Positions 35,669 to 48,560 of a stretch of 64,000 bases of DNA are shown one piece after another. Made by a program: the position numbers and the translations under genes. The notes under the pieces were generated by a model. The model had not been told where the DNA came from, did not search any database, and saw only the letters and a list, made by a program, of their open reading frames with translations. Position 1 is the stretch's first letter; each line of letters opens with the position of its first letter. This DNA is from Symbiodinium natans (Eukaryota; Sar; Dinophyceae; Suessiales; Symbiodiniaceae): assembly GCA_905221605.1 (NCBI GenBank), contig CAJNDS010002265.1, positions 372,001-436,000 of the forward strand. Reading direction: 5' to 3'.

Positions 35669-37762
35669 CTAAACTATAACTTCAGCTTCTGTTGTGCTAG
35701 ATTACAGACCACGTCCTGTTGCACAAGTTCCTGAGATGATGGTGCAGTCGAGCAAGAGATTTCAGCACTGACACCGATTGCAGAGTCGACAACATGCAGT
35801 CCCGCTAGGAGGGCATCATGTGGCATGTGTAAGTGTGCGAGTGCACCATCGGGTCCACAAAATGTGCGTGCAAGAAGATGTGACTGGTCAATTCTACGGC
35901 CAGGATTCGTGGGCCCAGGTCTTCCTCACGCTTGTGAAGTGCTCACTCAGGGAGCGCTGCGAAGTAAGGTGAGGCGTGCGTCATCATGCCATGCTTGGTG
36001 GGGGCATGCACGAGAGCGATTGTTGGGGATCATGCTTGCTTGTGTCGCATAATAGTTTCAAGTGGTAAAATTGCAAAATTTGTTGTGAAAACGGTATTTT
36101 GTGGTAGGCACTAGGCACGTGTTTGCTTCTGGTTGTGTGTTTTTGTTTGGTGACCAGCACAAAGACTGCAAACAAGAGATTGCGGTCAGGAAAGTGCGAT
36201 TTTATGGGTGTAAGATTCGATACACGGGTTGAAGCTGCAAAGGTTTGTGGGTCCAGGGGTTTAGTGCTGAGTTTTGTCAAGATCGGCCATCGACCCACCT
36301 TGTTGGCACAGTCGTGTGATTTGTGATTGCTTGCGAACTTGGAGGAGGGTGTAGGGTGTGGAGTGGATTGCTGAGACAAGGCACAGAAGTTGCGTGTTTG
36401 CCCTGCGTCAGTGGGTATGATTCCAAAGTTGAAGAAGGTCAACAAACGGTTGGGACATTGATAGCAGGCCCTGTAATCTCAGCGGGGTTAGAATCGGGAA
36501 CAGCCCGCACATCAAGCCTCAAGTTCGAGGTGATCAATCTTTTTCACCCAAACTCCTTTTCCCATTGTCACCTTCACACTCAGGAGAAAGCAGAAAAACG
36601 AGAAGAAGCAAATTGAATAAGTCGTGCCCGAAGCCATAGCCGCCTGCCGGAAAAAGCAAAGGATGGGTTCCTTCTCCCTCTGATTTTCTTTGTGTTCATT
36701 GAACACAAAGGTGCTTTTCTTTGAACACAAAGATCAAACGAGAAGAGGAAGCGAGAGATCGAACATCGGGGCACGCGAGCCGCGCAGGGGTTTCGGCCAG
36801 TGGGCACCGAGAAAGAAGGAAAAATGAAAGAAAGAAGGAAAGAGAGAAAGGAAAGAAACAATCAACGAATGAGAAAGACAATGACAAGCAGGAAAAACCG
36901 AATGAAGAGTTCTTCATTTCCTTTTTTCTGCTCTACTAGCTTGTCCACCTTTCTTTGCTATTTTCTTAGAAGGGGAAGAGGAAGGGAGAGGAGCGAGTGG
37001 GAAGAACGTACACCGACCAGACCATACCACCATTGAAGTGCATGTAAAGTCCAAAAAACCCAGAACATGCAAGGCCACGTCAAAGGGAGCACACTGCAAG
37101 TCCGGATTCATCAAGCGCGACGGTGAACGACATGCAAACGACAATCAATGAGGTCATGTTATCTGGCAATGCAAACGAGTGCTGGTGCAAAGTGGGAGGG
37201 GCCAACACGCCGGAAAGGACACCGTAGTAAGGGAGTAACGATTTCGCGGCAAACTCCTCGAAGAAAGGATGAGGCTTGCAGGGGTTGTGGTCACGGCAAG
37301 GCGAAGAAAATGAAGGTAGAAGAGTGCTTTAACACAGCGTCGCTGTGCTGAAGAACGCTGCTAAACAGTGACCACCAGGGGGATGCTCAGCAAAGTCACC
37401 ATGCAAGGTCATCAAGATGCACAACTTCAAACAAGCTTTGCTGAACCTCAAGATGCTGGCAGAGGTAATTCCCAGTGCGGAGGACGATATCGGCTCGAAG
37501 GGATATGTAAACCAGTTCAGTGCGTTGTCTAGATCTTTCCGCAGAATGCACACAAAGCAAGGGTAACACTGCTATCACGAGAGTCCGTGGTTTTGAAACT
37601 TGAGAGAGGACACACAAGCGGTACAAGCAGGAAACGACCACGGCACGTGTGCAACCTTTGGCTCCCGCCGCCAGAGGAGCGGGCTTCAGAAGCGAGCATC
37701 GGGATCTTGAGTGGAATACCACAAACAAGAAACTAGGAGCCAGCTTGGGTTGCCTCGTTGCC
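35669..37762. other. Intergenic, nothing recognised
   Basis: Lower GC than the element. A purine-rich stretch at about 36720-37010 opens long Lys/Arg/Glu frames on the plus strand that look compositional, not coding. Confidence 0.5.
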
Positions 37763-38218
37763 ATGACATCGCAGCGCCTCAGAGACATCCGGGCACAGCT
37801 GCTGGCCTTTGAGAAGAAGTTTGGGCACCTCAAGGCTGGGGAACCTTTGTGCCTTGCTTGCTGATCTTCATATGAAACGGAAATTCCTCACTGCAGGAAA
37901 ACCAGGCCAGAATCGCCAGACTTAAGGAGCGGCTGGCCTGGCATGAGCGTCATGAGCGGCGCAAGGCCCACCTTTGGTATTTTCGCTTTCAGTGTGATCC
38001 TCTCCTGTGCGTTGTTCCCTATCTTGTGGCCTCAACTGTTGTTGTGACTGTGAAGGCCGCCGTGGTGCGCACCGTTGTGTCCTGGGTCGTGTCCTTGGTG
38101 CCTGCAGGTGGGAAGAACTGGCTGAGGATTTCCTTCCTTTTCTGACACCTCTGGACCTTGCATCTCCCTCCACATCCCTGCTGAGGCCAGGAATGTTGCT
38201 GATGATTGGACAGGTGGC
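37763..38218 (+). CDS. Candidate exons of a coiled-coil protein
   Basis: Three exon-like pieces. 37763 onward reads MTSQRLRDIRAQLLAFEKKF and on to AGEP. After a CACTGCAG acceptor, 37902-37991 reads ENQARIARLKERLAWHERHE and so on. After a second CCTGCAG (38108), WEELAEDFLPFLTPLDL runs to MLLMIGQ before a GTGGCT donor-like step at 38213. The first two pieces resemble the charged helical Sld2/RecQ4-type N-terminal repeat (LRDIRAxLxxFExxF ... ARLKERL), but this is weak. Exon joins and phases were not verified and no downstream domain was found. It may be a gene fragment. Confidence 0.3.
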
Positions 38219-40907
38219 TGGTACAGCTGGTGCTGTGCCGATCTCTCAGGTGAGTTATGGTGACGTGCTTGTAAGAAGACCTCCTGATGATGTGATTGAG
38301 TCGAGGTGCCACATGTCCACGATGACGAGGTTCTCGTTTGAAGGTTGCCAGCTCAGCCTGAACCAGAGCTCGTGCTGGATGTCGTTGGGTGTGTTAAGTG
38401 GTTTTTGCTGTTGCTGGTTTTCTGCTACAGGTCATCAAGTGAGTGCCTGAAGTGCCTTCAGGCAGCATAAGTTCCGCCATCCGTGGTTCCAACAACCTCG
38501 AGCAAAGCTCTACGAGCTCGGCGAAGCAGTCTTTAGGCTCACCTGCTGCTCTCACTTTGCCGGAATAGCCCGATTCAGTCCAGGGCATGCACGTAGTTTC
38601 ACAGCTCCATACGTCTGCGTGAGAAGCATTTTCAAGGGTGCTTCCCAACATGTCTGGAAGTTTCCGAGTTAGAGATTGTGTGCGACACAGGCGCCCTGGT
38701 GTTTCTGTCCAGCTAGGTGCTCTGACAACCATAACTAGCCGCAGTTAGACACGTTAGACACTGGATGCCTGGGGCCCGGAAGCTTTCCACCGCACGCCAA
38801 AGTACACGTGTGCGCTGGTTCTTGTGTGTCAGACTCAAGACTGCGTGGGCTGATTGTCGAAAAGAGAACAAGCCCTGTTTTTGGCAGCTAAGGCTTTGGT
38901 TTTTGGAATTGAGGCCTAGTGGGGCCCTCTAAAAATCGTACATGGACCCTCTGTAGCCAATCTTTGTCAATCTCAAAACAGTGCTGTTTGCATTTTCCTA
39001 TTCGCCGCTGAATGTTGTGGCTCCGCGGTTCACAAGTGTCAATCTGATGCATTCGCTGTTCAAACCACATGCTGAGCATTGTAAACACGGCACGGGGGCA
39101 TCAAGTGCTTATTCATCGGTGCTCCACGAATCAGCGGCAGCAATGGTGCGCAAGGTGGATGCCAGTCAAGCAGTCAAAAGATATGTGACCGAACCTGGCG
39201 ATGCGTGTTGTTGTTGATCGAGCGCAGCCTGGAAGGTGGTTTTGCTGCGGCATGGCGAGACCGAGTGGAGTGCAACTTGTCAACAAGACAGAGCTGCAGC
39301 CGTGCTGTAATTTGTGCAAGTTCGAAATGCGTTGGGTGCGCCAATTATCGTTGTAACATGTGATTCGGTGAAGATGTGTAGTTTGGCATGTCCAGTTCTC
39401 TTCACGAGTCCTCGTGCTGCGTCCTTACAACCTGCAACCCTCGCTGCCATGTGGCCTCCTGGTTTTCAAAGCTTGTCAAAAACAGTCGCATTTTGAAGCG
39501 CATGGCTTCAGACGATTTGCCGAAGGTGAAGTTTAAGATAGTTTAAGCAGCATCCAGACAATGTCAAGATACGAAAGTATTTGAACTACCCTGAATTATG
39601 GGTTTCTTGTCTGCAACAAGCTGGTGTGTGCCTTGGAAGCTGCTTCCGATGACGGGCCTTGCTGGAAATCGCAATGGAAGTCCTGAGCCAGGCAACGCAG
39701 CCAGGACGGTGCTTGTAAAACGGCTCTGAGCTTGTGATGTTTAGCTTTTGGGCTTCTGCTTTGGAGGTTTTACTTCGTTTGGCTGGGATCCATGCAGTTT
39801 GGGGGATTTTCAGGTCTGTAGTTTATGACTTGCCTTACCCTCGATAGATCCTCAGCCTTGTCGGGTTTTCAATTCCTCCAGGAAATCATGGACACTTTCT
39901 GGTGGCAGACGAAGTTCGGTGGCCGGAGATCGGGTGAGGACAGGGGGTGTTCTGCTACGTTTAACCGGCACTTATGACCTTTGTGTCACATCGTACTCGT
40001 AGTGTTCTTGACAATCCCAGGTACCTCTAAGTTCGCGATGTGAACTTTGATCACGCAGAACTGGCGTATCGAGCAGCTGGATGTTGAGCTCGGCACTAAA
40101 GTCCACTGCAGAAATATCTTCTGGCTTCGTAGTTGACACTGATACTGCTCATTCAGGACGTCGCCGATCTCTTCCCGGGCTCCATCACCGAACCGTGCAT
40201 GGTCGCCGCTACGTAGAAATATGTCTAGCAAACATGTGCAGATCAGCTCCACATGACTTGGGTGTCCCGTGATGTGAAAACGCTAAGCAGGCAAACGTAG
40301 CTTGCAAGCTCTGTGGCGCCACAGCTGAGGCCCTCGTCTCCAAAGATGGCAGCAGTGCCATCTGCAACGGCCGTTTTTTGGCTTCCTTTGCATTTGTGGT
40401 TCAGGGTTCGGCTTTACAAATAGTCAGTAGAATTTGTGTTCAGGCCCTCACCCCAAATCCTTTGAAAACTCTAAGTGTTGGAGTTGTGCTATCTCAACTA
40501 TCTCAACATGCCCAGGAGATTGTGCGAAATGCAGAGATCCCTACACAGGTCCCTTGCGCAGGTCTTCTGCATAGATCCTTACAAACCCTTGCAATGCACG
40601 ATAAGAACCGAGGCAGGCACCCGACGAAGACAACAGGACATCCCTGCAAAATGTGATGTAGGCCATCAGTTTGATTGCAAACATCGACACGATGAAAGGG
40701 GCATAAACAGCTGCAAAGCATAAGCATGGTCCAAGGTAGTGGGCCCGGGGCCACTGCCCCAGTCTCCGGTCGCAACTAGCTGGGGCTGGAAGCCAGCGAC
40801 ACAAGTGGAGGACCTGAATTGTCAGTCCTGCATCCCTAGACGAGTACCGGGGAACGAGGGCCCGAGAATGAGGACCCGGGACTTTGAACATCCTGAACCT
40901 CCTAGTT

Positions 40908-40931
40908 CCACAACCCCCCCCCCCCGCCCCC
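40908..40931. repeat. C-rich tract
   Basis: Long run of C broken by single G. Confidence 0.8.
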
Positions 40932-41107
40932 CAATAAAAAATTGCCATTCAGCATTCCCCGCCCCCCTTTTCTGAGACATCATTGCCATTCATGGTAGGA
41001 CCGCCGGTTCGGCCCCGTGAAGTCCGAGCCTTTGGTGCGCAAGGCCGGTCCGAGTTCTCCTTGGCCTCACAGCTCCTGTCGGATCCTTTTGGATTCTCTT
41101 GTGTGTT

Positions 41108-41253
41108 TTGTGGGGCTCATGGAGTCATTGACCTCATTCCTGCAAAAAAGGGGCTTCCTGACAGTTGAACCTCAAAGCGAGGACTGCGTGCCCTTCGTGT
41201 GCCGGGACGGCCTGCCCTTGGACTACGGTGCCGTTGCTGATGACCCGGCTTGA
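41108..41253 (+). CDS. Candidate terminal exon
   Basis: An open stretch reads LMESLTSFLQKRGFLTVEPQ, then CVPFVCRDGLPLDYG, and ends at a TGA. The composition is protein-like with no family resemblance. It could be the last exon of an unrecognised plus-strand gene. The upstream limit is arbitrary. Confidence 0.25.
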
Positions 41254-42431
41254 AAACTGAGCGTGTTTTTGTTTTTTGCTACCCCTTTAAGAGGATATAT
41301 AAAGCCTTAAGAGATGAAGACCAACATCTGCCGAATCAGGGGTCACATGTGCCCTGGAGGATGTGTGGAAGGACTTTGACGTGTCCCTGAGCAAATTGGC
41401 AAACGAGGCCGAGCCCTCAGTCTAAGAACCGGGGCCGTGTGAGAAAATGCTTCGTTCAGGTTAGGCACCGGCTGGGAAACAAAGTGTGATTCGACATAGG
41501 TACTATGCTGAATATATGGGGCAGCACATATCAACTAGCATGTTGACGTTGCGATTTTTTGTTGTTTCTAATCGTCAATGTGAGGCTCTGCCAGGCTCCG
41601 TCATGCCCCCCCCCCATAGAGCGCTTGGAACTCCCTGTATCCTGTGATCCAACTCTCAATTCCAACTGATCCACTCTCAGTTTGGCCTTCAAATGCAACT
41701 CATAAAATGCCAAAGATCCACCAAACACTTATCCCATCATCCCCCAAACTCCACACAAAACTCCTAAACAGCATAGTCAACTCAGTCGAAGCCTTGCAAG
41801 TCTAAGTCAGGCGGCCTTCCTCCGGGGCATGCTCAAAGCCTTGGGCCGCGAGGGCAAGGGCCGAGGCGCGCCCGCGCCACTGCAGATTTGCAGCTTTTGC
41901 CCGGGGCCGAATCTGATCAACCAAACGCAGCTCCAGAAGCTACTCGTTTTTCCTTGGTGAATCTTCAGATTTTCGTGTGTGGATCTGGTGTGCACTTTGT
42001 TTTGTTTTCTCGACATTTAGCGAACATGTTCGAAAGCTTCTAATTTTGTATTTCAGGTTTAACACGTGACTGCCAAGCATGTGGCGAACACCTTGGAGTT
42101 GATGCGAAACTTTCGGGATTGAGCTTTCCCTCGATTTTTGCGAAATGGGCGCTTGAGCTGTTTTTGAATTTAAGTATTTCCGAGAGCACGCAAGTGTCTT
42201 TGTAATGAGATTTGGCTTTGTAAATATCCGCCTCGCCCGTGGTCGATGGCCACAGCAGCGGCAGGGGGGCAAATGCAGGAGCAATACAGGGCGACGGGGC
42301 GGAAAGAAAGGCTAGCTCCTTGGAGGGTTGGCGAGTGAGTGCCGAAGGCGGGATTTAGAGTGGCCCACGGGGACTTGGTTTAATTTAGGGGTGGGGTATA
42401 CCTGTTTTGTGCTCCCCAGACTTGCTTGCAG

Positions 42432-43589
42432 CTCCGCACACTGCCCGTGCTATGGCTCTATGAGGTAGTTCCTCCCGAGATGTGGCAAGGGTTTGCCCAC
42501 AGTGCTCCGTCGCTCTCGAAGATGCTCGACAGCGTTTTGCTCGACCCCTGCGCTCTTACTTCTTCTAAGCCTGCTCTGAGGCTTCTGCGTGTTTGCCTAG
42601 GTTAAGAAGGCCTAATCGCAACCTTGCACTTGTGTGGATCCTTGCTTTGGTGTTGGTGCATGTCTGTAGAACTCAATTTTGCAGGCGATGTTCCGCGCCT
42701 GCCCAGCTCCAAGCTGCTACCCATGCCTGTCTGCAAGGACAGTGCGTGGCTGAGCATCAGAGAATCTGACGGGGGTTGCTCATGTTGGAAGAGGTGCAGT
42801 TTTTGTGCGGCATGTCCTGCAGTGGGCCCAACTCTGCAGGACATGGTCATGGAGGAGAAGACGAAGCTGATCGAGCCTGGCACAGGTAGCAGCGGGGGTC
42901 GTGGGTGGGTTGGGGGTCGGATAGGCTTTCTGCTCCAAGCCACTGGCCCACTTCACCACTACAGTCATCCCGTGCCTACCCTTGGATCCCTTCTGTAACA
43001 TGCAAGAAGCATGAAAAGCCTCGAGCACCAACATCATCACCATCGTCCTACACAGCCCAAGTCCCGTCATCCGCGAGGAGGCTTACAGCCCAGCCGGCTG
43101 CGCGAGAATCGCAGTCCCCGTTCTGTCCGCTTGGGGAAGGTGCGAATGCGGGATGGCACGCTTGAAGTTCGCTTGTCCTTCTTCTCAGAAGTTCTGTTAG
43201 TTCCTCAAGATGTGTGCCGCTGCAACTGCCGCTGCATGTTGCAATGTTGATTTCTCAAGCGCTGGGATTGCCCTCAGAGGTTGTGGTGCAGAAATATCCC
43301 ACGGGTCCCACGAACAAGGCCCGCAGGGGACAGTGGGGTTAGGTATGTTATTCATTGGACGGGTCACCGGTCACCCTGAGTTGAAAACAAGGAGAGCAGC
43401 TCTCTATCAGCCTCAACATGCCATAACATGTCAATTGAGCTTGGACAAGCTGCCCACGCAACTTCCTCTGATTTAACTTGGGGGCAGCTTCAGGAGATCA
43501 TCGAGGATGGATCCGCCCCGCTGCCTGAGAAGGAGGCACCGGTGCGTGTGCGCAGACCTTTTGGTGAGGCGGCTTGGCTTGTCATGGAG
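42432..43589 (+). CDS. Candidate multi-exon gene, unrecognised
   Basis: Exon-like pieces with AG before and GT after. 42432 to about 42570 (after TTGCAG) reads LRTLPVLWLYEVVPPEMWQG and on to MLDSVLLDPC. 42685 onward (after TTTGCAG) reads DVPRLPSSKLLPMPVCK. The clearest, 43494-43589 (after TTCAG, before GTGAGA), is 32 codons: EIIEDGSAPLPEKEAPVRVR then PFGEAAWLVME. No domain is recognised, and the exons may not all belong together. Confidence 0.3.
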
Positions 43590-43725
43590 GTGAGACTTTG
43601 AGAGAAGTGGGATCGGATGGGACCGGCCATCTTGGGTCGTCTTTTCGGGCCTTGATAGTTCTCTGCACGATGCTGCGGCTCCTCAGACTCTCAGATCTGG
43701 CCTCTCCTTTGCCTTCAAGCTCTGA

Positions 43726-43866
43726 ACTCAGCCTGAACTCAGCCTGAACTCAGGTGAACCTCAGCATGAACTCGGCGCCCTTCAGAGTCAGAGCTACTGT
43801 GGGATAGAGATGTTAGAACAGTGGTTAGAACAGTGGTTAGAAGAGTGGTTAGAAGAGTGGTTAGAG
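43726..43866. repeat. Two short tandem repeats
   Basis: An 11-mer (CTGAACTCAGC) in three copies at 43726-43755. A 14-mer (GGTTAGAACAGT/GGTTAGAAGAGT type) in four to five copies at 43812-43866. Confidence 0.75.
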
Positions 43867-46422
43867 TTTAAGACTTTTAGGCATGTGTCTCTGCTGCCTA
43901 GCTGAGAATAAAGCATGTTCCTTGACAAGGTAGGCATCAAAGGATACCCGTAGCAAGAGCAGTAGAGACAGCGTTGATGACAGCAACGCATGTTTACTCA
44001 TCCTGCGGCTCCTCCGGAAATTATGGGCGGCAGCAGCAGCAATCAGTAGGACTGCTCTTTATATGTGAGCTTGGACAAGGGTACTCGGAAAGATGCACAC
44101 TTGTCTGCCAATTCGTTTGGGTGAACACTTCCTAGTTGTGAATCACAGCTTGGTCGTGTGTTTAGGTCAGGAGCAAGTGCTCCCTGATGTAATTCGTTGC
44201 AGCCGGTCGCGCTGCGCGTCTGCTGCTTCTCCAAGCCTGGAGCAAGCAGGAAGTCGATGAAAGCGATGGAGGCAAATGGTTGAACAGATGTTAAAAATGA
44301 TGGGGAGTTGCCACTTGCGCCAAGATTGTTCCTTGCCCACCGTTGCGGAAGTTTGTGTGTTGGGTTTTTGGTGTAAGAAGCCCTTCCCGTGTTCTTTGCA
44401 AGCTGAGGCAGAAAAGAACTTCGCAGGCCCGCCGGGATGACAAAGTCCCCTGAATGCCAAAGCTCCAAAACACGTTGTAGGGTATTTGCAGTTTCAGAAG
44501 TTTAGGGTTCGGCCTGTGGAGGAATACTTGAGGAATACAGAGTCCGGGACCTTTTGCAGGATTTACGGCGCAAGAGAAGCACGCAGAAGATGCTTTAACA
44601 AGTCATCGAGACTTGCTTCCTGGGCCTCTCGCAGTTTTGCTCCCCTTCCCCCTCAAAAATTGGAGAGAACAAGGCTGCGGAGATTTTTGCGTTTTTGGTC
44701 TCTGTCGAACGGCATGATGAAGTGAACTCAACACATGTCTGCCCTCGTGATTCCTGAAGCTTCAAAGCACCTGCAGATTTTCTGTGGGAGGTTGGATGGA
44801 TGTGGACCTAACAGATGCCGGCAAAGCAGCTGCGACAGATGCTGGGAAGTGCCTCAAGGCTCGTCTCAGCAACTCATGCTTCTGAGATCGAGGTTTTGCG
44901 AAATGCTTTGTAGGGGTTTCACGTCATCATCATGTGTGCTCTAAACGAAATTCAATGCCAACAAGCTGTTGGACTTTTTTTGGTCACATGAGCAGGGAGT
45001 CAATCCTTCAGAGCCAAGTCGCCTGAAGAAGCAACTGGGAAGGTCATGACCTATGTCCTTTGAGGGTCCTGAGCTGCAAAGCCCGAGGAGAAGGGCATGA
45101 AGCCCGATGTCGTGTTCACATCGAAGCTGCGCCGATCGGTTTGCACGGCGCAGCCTGGCCAGTTTTGAACCATCCGAAGCCCTCAAAAGTTTAGAGTTCC
45201 TACTGCCTTGTGTGACTGAACTCAATGCCCACCTTTCACCGAGGTGGCTTGCGCTGATGGAGTCAGACAACGTCACTCTGCAACTTTGCCTCGTCATTTG
45301 GGATGTGGGTGTCAGAAGGGTCGAGAGGCGGATGTGCACGGAAGATCTGGAAGCCCTGAAAGGTCACTGTAGTAACTTCAGCTGGATCTGTGTTGTTTCG
45401 GGAGGAAGTACGTGCTTGCACAATCCAAAGCCTTGCTCTTTCAGGGTATCGAGAACCACGTGCAATCTGTATAACATAGAATCATGTAAGCCATGATTCA
45501 TCACTTGCGCATGTCCACGGGGTGCCGGGAGACACATTCGGGGAGGGGGAGGGGAGGAGGGGCTGAACCTCGCGATGTTGGCTGATAGGAGTCGTGTTCG
45601 CGACGGCGCTACAGGGTGATATTGTATTCTGCCTGAGCCCTGCCTCCCGGTTGAGTAGTAGTGGAAGACCTCTCTTACTGCATCCTGAGCCCCGCGGCCA
45701 AACCCTCGCGTGTCGAGGCCCATTGTCAACTCATGGCGCCTCAACGAGCGGCATTACGGTGAGCCACGAAGCTTTTGGTTTACAGCTACGCGGGGGAGCT
45801 GTCGTTTGTGGGCTCTCTAGGCCACAGCTTGCTAAAGTGATCTCAGCATGTTCTCTGGTGCCTGTGTGGGGAGCTAACTGAGTCCTGAGTGCCGCTTGTT
45901 GAGCCAATGGTTGAGAGTCCAGAATTTGTGATCTGCCTGGGTCTCGGGGTCTGGTCCCGGCCCCAAGGTATGTTGGGCATCTGCATCGTTGAATCTGTTG
46001 CAGAATCTCAGGCATCAAGTGTGTTCCGAGGACACATGACACCTGGACTCAGAAATTAGGTATCAGGTACCACCAGCTGAGATTTCCATCCACTCAGTTA
46101 GAGACAGGTACTGTAGCCTCACGGATGCTTTGCCAGATCGTGTTGCAAGTGCTCCAGTTCTTGGCATTGCCTGTGATCTTGGAGTGATCTAGGGGACCCT
46201 ACTTCTGACAGCTCACACATGGATGCCCGGGTCGTGAAGCCTTTTTCACGTATGGCTCAGCGTCCTGTTGCTAAGCTCTCGGCTCAGTTAATTGCATCTC
46301 GAGGGGTGTCATTGCGTTGCGTGACCGATTTGCCAATGCAAGTGAGATGAGAGTTGCAATTGAGGGTAAACCACTTGTCAGTCACTGCCGTCCCGGGTCG
46401 GGGATTGCCGGTCACTCAGGCT

Positions 46423-46488
46423 TAGGGTTTAGGGCTTAGGGCTCAGGGTTTAGGGTTTATTTCGGGTTTAGGGTTTAGGGTTTGGGGT
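46423..46488. repeat. Degenerate TTTAGGG array
   Basis: GGCTTAGGGTTTAGGGCTTA and further TTTAGGG units, five of them exact. This is the clearest interstitial telomere-like tract in the window. Confidence 0.75.
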
Positions 46489-48403
46489 TGCGACAATAGC
46501 CTTCGACAGCACGCTTTGGTGACAGAACTCGCCCTGGGGTCCCCGACTGGGTAAAACCAAGTGGCGAGGTCACCGTATGGCTGCCGGCCCAGGCACTTGC
46601 CGCTCTAACCCGGCTAATCCGGAAGGAAGGCCCCTTACACTTAGCTTCAGCCTGGCAGGGAGGTTAAGGTTTCAGAGCTTGGGCTCTTGACCGCTCAGTT
46701 TCCATCCCCCTGTTTAAGTGTCTGGCATCTGCAATAATCTGCAGCACAGCGTCACTTCGTCCGCACATGCCTGTGCACTCTCAAAGCCTGTCAAAACACA
46801 TTCACAGAACTCCTAGGTCAAGAATCGCAACCCTAGACCTTGGAACAAAACCCTGATTCTCTCTGACATCTGGAAGCCTTGTGAAGCCCTGTGAGCCTTG
46901 CAGGTGCAAGTCTCGCTGGTGCCCTCGAGGCTCCAGCGGATGTAGAGCGGAAACAGTAGAAGCAGATTGGGCAGAAGCAGATGGGGATGGGCCCACGCAG
47001 CTTTCACAGTTTTCTATCTTTGCCCTCTGGCTTTGGCTGGATTTAGACAAGGGTACAGTTTCAGTGTTCAGGTCGTACAAAGCTCTGGGCGTTCGTTAGG
47101 TCAGGTCGCAAGTGGTGCTTATGGATGCGATATGATGCGATTGGGTGAGACTATTCGATTGTTTTTGCGCGAATGAGCTTTCTTCAGCTGCCAAGGGCTA
47201 TCGGGTGTAGCGGGACAGGGTGTTTGATGTCAATTTTCATTGTGCGATACGCATGTGAAGCAACCGCAGCTGGCTTCACCCCAAACTCGATCGGTTGTGA
47301 CGAAATTGGTGTCTCTTAATTTCTTGGTCGGAGTTTTCTCGCAGGCTGTCGTTGTGGTTTGGTGTTTCTTTTTGAGAGTCGAAGCTTTGGGGCCAGGAGC
47401 TGCAGGCAGCGCGCCTGCAGCTGCGCAGCGTTCTTGCGAGGCTTGCACCTTCGGCTTGCATGGTTCCGCCTGACACTGCAAACTGCAAACCATCTCTGTC
47501 TTGGCCCATGCTTCAAGCGGCAGTACCGAACCCAAACTGGCCAGCAACGTGTTTTGCTGAACGTCTTCGTTGCAGCTTGAGGGCTGTAGGTGTGAAGGTG
47601 CGGAAGGTGCGGGGTTTGCTGTTATTGCATGTGGGCTTGTGCAGCTTTACCTGGGGTATGGTCCTGAAAGGCATCGCTCATCATTGAGCTTGCACATGCA
47701 CGCACACTGGCATGTGTGTTACTTGTAGGAAACTCCGTGAACCTCAGCATCAGCAAAGTAGAGTCCATAGCTGCGTAGACCAAACCTTGAGATGTGTCAT
47801 TCCGAAGTGGGAGGGAGGCCTTTGCCTTGTGCTCTTTGCCTTCCGAGGACGCCGCCTGCGCTTGCGAGAAAGGAGGTGCCAGGTGCCTCGGCAAAGAAAA
47901 TGACGCAGTTTGAAACTCACCAACTAGCTCTGCTGGTTATCCCTTGTTCGTAGACTCCTACTCGTATGTGAGGCTCGCGCCTTTGCTGACCCCTAAGCGT
48001 GACAGCTGCTTGTGTATAAGCGCCAATTGCGTATTTGGTCCGGACGTCCGACTTAAAGGTGCCCAAAGCTCAATGATGCATGTAGCTCAACATGCCGAAC
48101 CGCCCTTGAGTCGTGTAGAAGCCTTGGCAAAGATTGAAAACCCCACGTGGGCGAATGCCTCGATGGTTTTCCAGTCCAAGGCAGAGGCACCAGACTGCAG
48201 CCCAAGCCTTGGATAAGCTTATTCTAGGTGCCAGTCTCGAGCAGTGATGCAGGTCTGATGGTCATTTCCTCGTAAATGTTGGTGTTGGATGTAGGCTCCG
48301 TGTGCAGCATTGCAAGCTGTATTTGTGGAAGTACATGAAGATGGACGTCAAGAATGTGGAAAAGAACTCTGGAGTTACGGTCATGTGCTAGACATGTCTG
48401 CGC

Positions 48404-48560
48404 GTGGCAGTATCTGCTCGTGGCAGTATCTGCTCGTGGCAGGGAACGGGGAATACGCATGCGTGTGTCCGTGTATGTTATGTATATGTATATGCATATG
48501 CATATGTATATCTCTTGTCTATGCCTATGTCTATGTCCATGTCCATGTATATGTGCGCAC
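48404..48560. repeat. 16-mer tandem repeat followed by TATGTA-type microsatellite
   Basis: GTGGCAGTATCTGCTC in two full and one partial copy (48404-48442). Then TATGTATATGCATATG and TATGTCTATGTCCATG hexamers at about 48478-48552. Confidence 0.8.

Noticed and set aside
36721-37036. Lys/Arg/Glu-rich plus-strand frames
   Set aside because: A purine-rich tract explains the composition; there is no conserved motif.
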